From Proteobacteria bacterium SG_bin6 (GTDB lineage Bacteria; Pseudomonadota; Alphaproteobacteria; Sphingomonadales; Sphingomonadaceae): a DNA stretch of 64,000 nucleotides. Both the position numbers and the translations under genes were made by a program. The DNA lies in assembly GCA_002083435.1 (NCBI GenBank), contig LWDJ01000049.1, positions 47,763 through 111,762 of the forward strand, written 5' to 3'. The notes under the pieces were generated by a model. That model worked only from the letters and a program-made list of their open reading frames with translations, was not told the origin of the DNA and searched no databases. Positions 25,380-32,251 of the stretch are shown here, in pieces (positions within the stretch are counted from its first letter, which is position 1; every line of letters begins with the position of its first letter).

Positions 25380-25984
25380 CAAGCGCTCGCGTAGAACAGT
25401 AGCATCACCAGCCGGCCCTCTGGCGCCGATTTGCCGAAACCCGGTGCCGCGTCGTGAAACGCCCAAGGGCTGAACAGGATCAACCGATTCCACCTCATCG
25501 GCACGTTCATCACCCTTTCCCACCGCGCCGGATGGTTGGTATCGCGGTTCACGACCTGCTCGATCAGCGCGTTGGGGTCGCTGAACCCGCTCTTGGCGAG
25601 TGCGAGATCAGTGGTCGGTACGCGTTCGAGGCCCGTTGGCTTGTGACGAAAGAAATCGGTACCGCCGCGCGCGTGTTCGGGGAGGCTCAGATACAGGATG
25701 CCCGAATAGAAACACGGATCGATGTGAACGCCAGAACGCCCTTTATCGCCGGCGAGCGTCAGGCGGCAATGGCCATGGCTGGTGCCCGGCATCGGTATGA
25801 CCCGCGCGCCGAGTCGCTGGCTCACCGCCTCGTCGAGCCCCGCGATTGTAAGCGGCCGGTCTGAGAGCAACCCCGGATAATTGCCGGCCTTGAGCGCGGG
25901 ATCATAGCGGAGGCCAAGCGCGGCGGCACGGACCGCGTGCGGATCGGCGAGAAAATCGTCGATGACGAGGAGGGTCGGGAGCAT
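25379..25984 (-). CDS. DUF6445 family protein, 2-oxoglutarate/Fe(II) oxygenase-like
   Basis: 201 residues. The sequence SGVHIDPCFYSGILYL contains an HxD pair, followed by GGTDFFRH and, near residue 177, a second histidine in FHDAAPGFG, then GRLVMLLFY, where the arginine could bind 2-oxoglutarate. These are the positions of a double-stranded beta-helix oxygenase. The family has no firm biochemical role; relatives occur beside halogenase and Trp-modifying genes. Here it is translationally coupled to the ATP-dependent ligase gene, which raises the idea of a DNA-related substrate. That is inference. Confidence 0.7.
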   Translation of the reverse strand: MLPTLLVIDDFLADPHAVRAAALGLRYDPALKAGNYPGLLSDRPLTIAGLDEAVSQRLGARVIPMPGTSHGHCRLTLAGDKGRSGVHIDPCFYSGILYLSLPEHARGGTDFFRHKPTGLERVPTTDLALAKSGFSDPNALIEQVVNRDTNHPARWERVMNVPMRWNRLILFSPWAFHDAAPGFGKSAPEGRLVMLLFYASA

Positions 25985-26017
25985 GATACCCCAATTTAGC
26001 GACGCGTGGCGCGGGGG

Positions 26018-26413
26018 CTAGGGGGTGGGCTCGATCAGATCCCAGCGATTGCCATAGAGATCCTCGAACACCGCGACCGTGCCATAGGGTTCATGGCGTG
26101 GCGGCTCCAGGAAACGGACGCCGGCAGCGATGAAGGCGGCATGATCGCGCGCGAAATCATCGGTTTCCAGGAACAGGAAGACACGGCCGGCCGCCTGTCG
26201 CCCGATCATGCGACGCTGTTCAAGGGTAGCGGCACAGGCGAGGAGAAGCCCGCCACCGCGTTGGAGAGTATCCGGCGGCGCGACGACCACCCAACGCTTG
26301 CCCGGCGGGACGGGACGATCGTCGATCAGTCGGAAGCCGAGCTTGGCCGTGAACCAGGCGATCGCCTCGTCATAGTCATGAACAAGCAGCGCGGTGAGGC
26401 TGAGGTGAGGCAT
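26018..26413 (-). CDS. VOC family (glyoxalase/bleomycin-resistance-like) protein
   Basis: 131 residues with the two-beta-alpha-beta-beta-beta module of vicinal-oxygen-chelate proteins: LLVHDYDEAIAWFTAKLGFRLIDD near the N-terminus and GTVAVFEDLYGNRWDLIEPTP at the C-terminus. Candidate metal ligands are His 3 and a glutamate near the end. The substrate is unknown. It lies 33 bases downstream of the DUF6445 gene start region, on the same strand but upstream of it in transcription. Confidence 0.8.
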   Translation of the reverse strand: MPHLSLTALLVHDYDEAIAWFTAKLGFRLIDDRPVPPGKRWVVVAPPDTLQRGGGLLLACAATLEQRRMIGRQAAGRVFLFLETDDFARDHAAFIAAGVRFLEPPRHEPYGTVAVFEDLYGNRWDLIEPTP

Positions 26414-26516
26414 CTCAACTTCTAGTCGATTAAACCCGGGGTACCGCTGGCACTCACCCGTGGCCCCTCGGACCGGCCCATGTGACAGCCAGCCCCAGGC
26501 GTGGTCATCGCCCGCG

Positions 26517-27161
26517 TCAAACGATCGGCCCGCGCTGATCGAGCCAGCGCCCGAGCCGAACGAGCAGGGTGATCATCACCGGCACCAGCGCAACCGACAA
26601 CACCACTTTAGTGAGCATCTGCCCGCCCATCAGCGCCAGGATCGGCCGCTCACCCAGGAAACCAATCGTGATGAACAGCACCGTGTCGAGGATCTGCGAA
26701 GCGATGCTCGCGATCATCCCGCGCAGCCACACCATCTGCCCGGTGCCCGCGCGCAGCCGGTCGAACAGGAGCACGTTCAGCGTCTGCGAGGTGCCATAGG
26801 AGATGAAGCCGGCCAGCATCAGCCGTACCCCTTGGCCAACGACGATCGGAAAAGCGTTGACCGCCGGCGGGTACATGCTCGGGTCGGCCGGCAAGGCGAG
26901 CACAATTTGGATCAGCGCCGCCGAGACAAACAGCGGCACAAAGCCGAGCCGGACGAGCAGCGTTGCAACACGCTGACCGTAAAGTTCGGCGACCGCGCTC
27001 GACATTACCACCAGCAGCAGGAACGCGAACACTCCGGCCTCGACCGCCAACGGGCCGAGCGAGACCTGTTTCACCCCCAGCACGCCCGCCATGCAGACCA
27101 TTCCGCCGTAGAGGATCGCGAAGAAGAAGAGCGATAGAGGCAGGCGGGCGCGTTGTTCCAT
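26517..27161 (-). CDS. yhhQ: Queuosine precursor transporter (YhhQ family)
   Basis: 214 residues with six or seven transmembrane helices. The family signature AVEAGVFAFLLLVVMSSAVAELYGQ is followed by LMLAGFISYGTSQTLNVLLFDRLR and ASIASQILDTVLFITIGF. YhhQ (QPTR) proteins take up preQ0 or preQ1 for tRNA queuosine synthesis. The start 27161 is the ATG with an AAAGG site; the open frame extends upstream without family similarity. A hairpin that overlaps the ribosome binding site lies just before it. Confidence 0.88.
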   Translation of the reverse strand: MEQRARLPLSLFFFAILYGGMVCMAGVLGVKQVSLGPLAVEAGVFAFLLLVVMSSAVAELYGQRVATLLVRLGFVPLFVSAALIQIVLALPADPSMYPPAVNAFPIVVGQGVRLMLAGFISYGTSQTLNVLLFDRLRAGTGQMVWLRGMIASIASQILDTVLFITIGFLGERPILALMGGQMLTKVVLSVALVPVMITLLVRLGRWLDQRGPIV

Positions 27162-27187
27162 AGCCGCCTTTACCAAAGGTGGCGGCC
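27162..27187 (-). promoter_or_regulatory. Hairpin overlapping the yhhQ ribosome binding site
   Basis: Immediately upstream of the yhhQ ATG on the minus strand, GCCGCC pairs with GGCGGC around an ACCTTTGGTAAA loop, and an inner CCTTT/AAAGG pairing is also possible. The AAGG-type ribosome binding site is inside the structure. It is not a recognisable preQ1 riboswitch; the intergenic space is only 58 bases. Confidence 0.35.
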
Positions 27188-27219
27188 AATGGAACCGCTT
27201 TACAACGATCCTCGCGCCC

Positions 27220-28989
27220 TCACGGCCGCGCGCCTCGCGCGGCGATCCAGGCATCAACCTGCGCCTCGAGCACGTCGAGCGGCACCGCGCCTTGCCCAAG
27301 CACCGTATCGTGGAAACCGCGGAGATCGAATTTAGGGCCGAGCGCGCTTTCGGCTTTGGCGCGCAACTCGCGAATCTTTAGCTCGCCGATCTTGTAGCCC
27401 AGCGCCTGACCGGGCCAGCTGATATAGCGATTGACCTCTGCCTCGATATTGGCATCGGTCAGCGCGGTATTATCGTGCATGAATCCGATCGCCTGCGCCT
27501 TGCTCCAGCCTTTGGCGTGGAGCCCGGTGTCGACCACCAACCGGCAGGCGCGCCACATTTCGTATGACAGGCGCCCCATCTGCTTTTCAGGCGTATCGTA
27601 AAGCCCCATGTCGATCCCCAGCCGCTCCGTATAGAGCGCCCATCCTTCGACAAAGGCGGTGAAGCCGCTCGCATATTTACGGAATGGCGGCAGATCGAGC
27701 TCCTGCTGCAACGCGATTTGCAGGTGATGACCTGGCACCGCTTCGTGCGCGGTGAGCGCGGGCAACTCCCATAAGGGGCGCTGCGGCAGCTTGCTGGTGT
27801 TGACGAAGTACGTGCCGGCTATGCCGGCCGGCGGGCTACCCAGCCCATAATAAGCGGTGGTCGTGCCCTCGGCCGTCTCGGCCGGGATCGGCTTCACGCC
27901 ATAGGGGAGGCGCGGCAGCCGGCCAAAAAAGCGCGGAAGCAATCCGTCATGCCGCTTCGCCTCCAGCGCAGCGGTGGCGAGCAGGGTTTCGGCGTCCTTG
28001 GCGTAGTATTGGGGGTTGGTCCGCAGCTCGGCGACGAACGCAGCGCGATCGGCGAAGCCCGCTTGGCGCGCCACCTGCTCCATCTCGGCGCGAATACGGG
28101 TGACCTCGCGCAGACCGATTTCGTGAATCTGATCCGGACTAAGCTCGGTGGTGGTTTCCTGCCGCACGCGCAAAGCGTACCAGGCGGCGCCTTGCGGCAA
28201 CGCCGAAGCACCAACGCTCTGACGGCATTTCGGCAGATATTCCTTGGCGAAAAACTCGGCGAAGCGTCGATATTCCGGTTCGAGCGTGCCGGTGATGAGT
28301 TGCTTGGCGCGTGCTTGGAATGCCGCCCAGTCCGCCGCGCTCACGTCAGCCGGGCGCGTGCCCAAGAAGGGCGCGTAGAAGCGCGATTTTTCAGGCACGG
28401 GCGCGATCACGCCGGTGATGCTTTTGGCAAAGCCGCCCAGCACCGCGCAGGGCTGCACAAAGCCTTCGCGCACCGCTTTGGCGGTCACCGCGATGCCCTG
28501 CCCGTTCAGCTGCGGGTACAGCGCCAGACGCTTGAGATAGCTTTCATAATCGGCGCGCGTAAGAAACGGCACATTGCTGGCGAGCTCGGCAAAATTCTGG
28601 TGCCAGCCATAATAAGTGGTGAACAGCATCTGCCGCTGGCCAAAGCCATTGCCCGCCACCTGCGCGTCGAGCAGGCGGGCGAGCACACCCTTGTTCACCC
28701 GATCCGACGGGCTCAATCCGGTATCGGGAATGGCCTTCAGGCGATCAAGAAACGCCTTTGCCTGGCGCGCCTGAGCGTCGGCCGCCTCCAGGCTGAGGTC
28801 GGAAACGCGATCGTCATAGCGCCGCTCGCCAAGCGCGGTCGCCTGTTCGGGATTGACCGACAGCCACCACGCCCAATGATCGGCGATCACGGCCGCCAGA
28901 TCCTCGGCCGGCCCTGCCCGTGCCGGGGCGAGCGGTGCCAGCGCCAGCAAAGCCCCGCCGATGACCGCCCGCGCACGCCCCTGCTGCAT
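27220..28989 (-). CDS. DUF885 family metallopeptidase-like exported protein
   Basis: 589 residues with a signal peptide (MQQGRARAVIGGALLALAPL) and a helical DUF885 fold. TAHEAVPGHHLQI gives the zinc-binding HExxxGHH arrangement, and FVEGWALYTE contains the third ligand glutamate, as in related zinc carboxypeptidases. The protein is probably periplasmic. It starts 4 bases before the end of the VOC gene upstream (28994-29374), so the M24 peptidase, VOC and DUF885 genes may be read together. Confidence 0.88.
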   Translation of the reverse strand: MQQGRARAVIGGALLALAPLAPARAGPAEDLAAVIADHWAWWLSVNPEQATALGERRYDDRVSDLSLEAADAQARQAKAFLDRLKAIPDTGLSPSDRVNKGVLARLLDAQVAGNGFGQRQMLFTTYYGWHQNFAELASNVPFLTRADYESYLKRLALYPQLNGQGIAVTAKAVREGFVQPCAVLGGFAKSITGVIAPVPEKSRFYAPFLGTRPADVSAADWAAFQARAKQLITGTLEPEYRRFAEFFAKEYLPKCRQSVGASALPQGAAWYALRVRQETTTELSPDQIHEIGLREVTRIRAEMEQVARQAGFADRAAFVAELRTNPQYYAKDAETLLATAALEAKRHDGLLPRFFGRLPRLPYGVKPIPAETAEGTTTAYYGLGSPPAGIAGTYFVNTSKLPQRPLWELPALTAHEAVPGHHLQIALQQELDLPPFRKYASGFTAFVEGWALYTERLGIDMGLYDTPEKQMGRLSYEMWRACRLVVDTGLHAKGWSKAQAIGFMHDNTALTDANIEAEVNRYISWPGQALGYKIGELKIRELRAKAESALGPKFDLRGFHDTVLGQGAVPLDVLEAQVDAWIAARGARP

Positions 28990-28993
28990 AATT

Positions 28994-29374
28994 CTACCCC
29001 TGCTTCATCACGAACGCATTGAGCTTATTGCCGTCGGGATCGCGAAAATAGGCGGCATAAAAAGTTGGCCCGCGCGGGCCTGGCGCCCCTTCGCAGCTGC
29101 CGCCATGCGCTAGCGCAATCGCGTGGAGCCGATCGACCTGCGCCTCGTCCTTGGCCTCCAGCGCGACCATCGTGCCATTGCCGACGCTCGCCGCATTGCC
29201 GTCGAACGGCTTGGTCAACCCGATGCCAGCGGGGCCGCCCGGGGTGCCCCAGGCGATGAACGTCTCGAACTCCATCATTCGGCCCGTCCCGAGTTCGGCG
29301 GCAATAGCATCGTAAAACGGTGCCGCGCGGTCGAGGTCGTTGGTGCCAAGCGTCACATAGCCGATCATTGCCAT
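28994..29374 (-). CDS. VOC family protein
   Basis: 126 residues. The start at 29374 opens MAMIGYVTLGTNDLDRAAPFYD, the normal first strand and helix of a single-module VOC protein; the open frame extends upstream without similarity. The C-terminus YAAYFRDPDGNKLNAFV is the family's closing strand. It lies 4 bases upstream of the DUF885 start and 46 bases after the M24 peptidase stop. The substrate is unknown. Confidence 0.85.
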   Translation of the reverse strand: MAMIGYVTLGTNDLDRAAPFYDAIAAELGTGRMMEFETFIAWGTPGGPAGIGLTKPFDGNAASVGNGTMVALEAKDEAQVDRLHAIALAHGGSCEGAPGPRGPTFYAAYFRDPDGNKLNAFVMKQG

Positions 29375-29420
29375 TCTCCCTGCCGACCCACGCGGGTCCA
29401 ACGAGAACATTTCACGAACA

Positions 29421-31217
29421 TTATCCAACGTCAAGCGGTGCGCATTTGCTGTTCAACCAAGCGAGTTCGTCTGCGTCGAACAGCGGCCCCAGAACCGCCA
29501 GCACCCGGGCATGATAGGCGTCGACCCAGGCGCGCTCCGCCGGGGTGAGCAGCGCGGGCTCGATCAGCCGGCGCTCGATCGGGCAGAAGGTGAGCGTCTC
29601 GAACCCCAGCATCGTCCCGCCCTCGGTCGCGCGTTCCTCGACCAGGATCAGATTTTCGATACGGATGCCGAAATCGCCGGCTTGGTAATAGCCCGGCTCG
29701 TTCGACACGATCATCCCCGGGCGAAGCGGCTCGGCGGGGCCGCCCCCCGGATAGTTGGGCGTGGCGATGCGTTGCGGCCCCTCATGCACCGAGAGATAGG
29801 CGCCAACACCGTGGCCGGTGCCGTGCGCGTAATCGAGCCCCACCTCCCACAGCGGACGACGCGCGAAGGCATCAAGCTGGCCGCCATTGGTGCCCGGCGG
29901 GAAAACGGCGGTCGCGAGCGCGATATGGCCCTTTAGCACCCGGGTGAAACGGTCGCGCTGCTCGGGCGTCGGCTCGGTGACGGGGATTACGCGAGTGATG
30001 TCGGTGGTGCCGTCCTCATATTGCCCCCCCGAGTCCACCAGATAGAGCTGGCCGGGCTCGAGCCGTGCGTTGGAGACGGCGTCGACGCGGTAATGCGGGA
30101 TCGCGCCATGCGCCCCGGTCGCGGAGATCGTATCGAACGAGGTGTCGCGCAAGGCGCCGCCCGCCTGACGAAATTCAAGCAGCTTGGCGGCGCAGTCGAG
30201 CTCGGTGAGGCTACCTTGGGGCGCGGTCGCTTCGACCCAGCGCAGGAAGCGCGCGACCGCGGCGCCATCGCGCACCGAAGCCGCGCGGTGGCCGGCGATC
30301 TCGACGGGGTTCTTGCACGCCTTGGTCAGCACCACCGGGTCGCGCTCGGCGAGGATCGTCGCGCCGCCCGCTTCGAGCGCGTCGAAGATCGCCGCGACCG
30401 CGCGCTCGGGATCGACCGCGACGCGTTGACCCTTGAGCGTGCCAAGCGCCGTCGCGAAATCGGCGCGGGGGTGGAGGCGCACCGCGTTCCCCAGATGCGC
30501 GCGCACCGCATCGGTGATCTTTTCGGGCGCGGCGAACAGATCGGCGGTGCCGTCCGCGCGGACCAGCGCGTAAGCGAGACCGACCGGCGTGTGCGCGACA
30601 TCGGCGCCGCGCAGGTTGAACGCCCAGGCGATTGAATCGAGCGCGGTCAGCACCAGCGCGTCGGCTTGGCGCGCGACCAGCCATTCGGCGAGCTTGGCGC
30701 GCTTTTCCGCCGCCCCGCGCCCGGCGCGTTCGGCCGAATAGGGAGCGAGCGGCGCCGGCGAGGGCGCGGGCTGGTCAGCCCATACCGCATCAACAGGATT
30801 GCCCGCGACCGGCACCAGTTCGGCGCCTTTGGCGGCGAGCGCCGCGCCGGCGTCTCGCACCCAGCCGGGCGTATGGAGCCAGGGATCATAGCCGATCCGG
30901 GCGCCCGCCGGGGCATGGGCGCGCAGCCACTCGGCGATGCTGGTCTGCGGCACGCCGACATAGGCCCAATGCTCGGCGTCCACCTGCTCACGCACCTGCA
31001 GCGTGTAACGGCCATCGACGAAGATCGCCGCTTCCACCGGCAGTACGACGGCGGTGCCCGCCGACCCCTCGAACCCTGTCAACCAGGCCAGGCGCTGGGC
31101 ATAGCCGCCGACATATTCGCTCATATGCTCGTCGGTGAGCGGCACGACGAAACCGGCCAGCGCGCGCTGGGCAAGTTCAGCGCGCAAAGCGGCAAGGCGC
31201 GCGGCGTGAGTCGACAT
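29421..31217 (-). CDS. M24 aminopeptidase P family protein
   Basis: 598 residues. An N-terminal creatinase-like domain (starting MSTHAARLAALRAELAQRAL, with YVGGYAQRLAWLTGFEGSAG) precedes the pita-bread catalytic domain. Metal ligands are visible as DSGGQYEDGTTDITR (two aspartates), the histidine in HGTGHGVGAYLSVHEGP, and glutamates in ILVEERATEGG and NEPGYYQ. This long three-domain form resembles eukaryotic XPNPEP1. It removes N-terminal residues before proline in the cytoplasm. The start at 31217 is the ATG nearest the family N-terminus. Confidence 0.92.
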   Translation of the reverse strand: MSTHAARLAALRAELAQRALAGFVVPLTDEHMSEYVGGYAQRLAWLTGFEGSAGTAVVLPVEAAIFVDGRYTLQVREQVDAEHWAYVGVPQTSIAEWLRAHAPAGARIGYDPWLHTPGWVRDAGAALAAKGAELVPVAGNPVDAVWADQPAPSPAPLAPYSAERAGRGAAEKRAKLAEWLVARQADALVLTALDSIAWAFNLRGADVAHTPVGLAYALVRADGTADLFAAPEKITDAVRAHLGNAVRLHPRADFATALGTLKGQRVAVDPERAVAAIFDALEAGGATILAERDPVVLTKACKNPVEIAGHRAASVRDGAAVARFLRWVEATAPQGSLTELDCAAKLLEFRQAGGALRDTSFDTISATGAHGAIPHYRVDAVSNARLEPGQLYLVDSGGQYEDGTTDITRVIPVTEPTPEQRDRFTRVLKGHIALATAVFPPGTNGGQLDAFARRPLWEVGLDYAHGTGHGVGAYLSVHEGPQRIATPNYPGGGPAEPLRPGMIVSNEPGYYQAGDFGIRIENLILVEERATEGGTMLGFETLTFCPIERRLIEPALLTPAERAWVDAYHARVLAVLGPLFDADELAWLNSKCAPLDVG

Positions 31218-31304
31218 GGAACCTCCGATCAAAGCGCTTTCTTGGCGCAAGCCCGGGGGTGGTGGCAATCGGGCCTGATCGATCGCTGAAGCGCGGGCTC
31301 CAGC

Positions 31305-32147
31305 CTAGCCAAACGCCTCGTCGAGCAGCCGTGCCAGCCGGAGCCCGGCACGCTGCACCTGCAGGCGCTGCACCGGCACCGCGCTTGCGATCGCCGCCTC
31401 GCCCAACCGCAGCCGCGCGGGCGGAGCGTTGCGGCAATAATCGGCCCCCAACGCGCTGGGATAAGCAACGTCGCGCGCCGCTTCATAGCTCTGCCGGCTC
31501 CAATCCTCGACACTGCCCGCCTGGAGCGGCGCGGCTTCGGCGGGTGGATAGCGACGCACCAGGTTCGGCCCGTCGGTGATCGCGCGTTCGGCGAGGACCC
31601 CGTCCCAGATTCCGTGCAGGTTCAGCCGATCGGTGGTGAAGTCGCCATAGCTCGCCTTCAGCGCGTTGCCGCCCTGATCGTTATGCGACCCCGAATGGAG
31701 TGGCATGTGCAGATCGCCAACGAAATGCATCAGAAAGGCGAGCGCCTGCACCCGTTCGGGCAGCGGCGTATCCTTCGCCTGGAGCAGCTTCACGTCGCGC
31801 TCGATTTGGGCGGAGACGCAATTGCCGTCGCGGCAGGCAGCCTTCAGATCGAAATCGCCGCAGATGTCGAGCGTCTGATAATGCCATGGAGCGGAATAGC
31901 CGAAGCGCAGCGGATAGCGCGCGCGGATGCAATCGGGCCAAGTGCTGGCGTCCTCGATCGTACGCACCCGGCATTCAGGCGTCGCCAGCGCTCCACCCTT
32001 GGCCAGTAGTGCTACCAATCGGACACGCGTTTGCGGCTTCACATTAGCGAAGGCGATCCGAGCGATCATATTGTGGCCGAACTGTCCGTAAGCCTGGACG
32101 GGGGCACTGGCGATCAGGGCGAAGAGCGCGGCGAGGAAACGGATCAT
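31305..32147 (-). CDS. S1/P1 family nuclease, exported
   Basis: 280 residues with a signal peptide (MIRFLAALFALIASAPVQA). Zinc-site residues of the S1/P1 fold are present: GQFGHNMIARIAFA near the mature N-terminus, DASTWPDCIR, ALAFLMHFVGDLHMPLHSG and DRLNLHGIWD. In P1 nuclease the first mature residue is tryptophan, whose amine binds zinc; here the mature protein would begin with tyrosine if cleavage is after QA. It hydrolyses single-stranded nucleic acid or 3'-phosphates in the periplasm or outside the cell. It lies 88 bases downstream of the M24 gene's start on the same strand. Confidence 0.88.
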   Translation of the reverse strand: MIRFLAALFALIASAPVQAYGQFGHNMIARIAFANVKPQTRVRLVALLAKGGALATPECRVRTIEDASTWPDCIRARYPLRFGYSAPWHYQTLDICGDFDLKAACRDGNCVSAQIERDVKLLQAKDTPLPERVQALAFLMHFVGDLHMPLHSGSHNDQGGNALKASYGDFTTDRLNLHGIWDGVLAERAITDGPNLVRRYPPAEAAPLQAGSVEDWSRQSYEAARDVAYPSALGADYCRNAPPARLRLGEAAIASAVPVQRLQVQRAGLRLARLLDEAFG

Positions 32148-32251
32148 GGAAGCGGCGCTTAGCCCGGGTGAGTGACGGGTTGAAGACGATTTGTCGCCCC
32201 CTGCCCCCTTGCCACCCCGCAACCGGTGCAAGGCGGCAGGGGTATGACAGG

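Noticed and set aside
27162..27219. preQ1 riboswitch before yhhQ
   Set aside because: The 58-base leader lacks the known class I or II sequence features; only a simple hairpin is present.
26018..29374. Tandem duplication of the two VOC genes
   Set aside because: The two proteins share only the fold-level pattern and are separated by unrelated genes; no direct repeat at the DNA level was seen.
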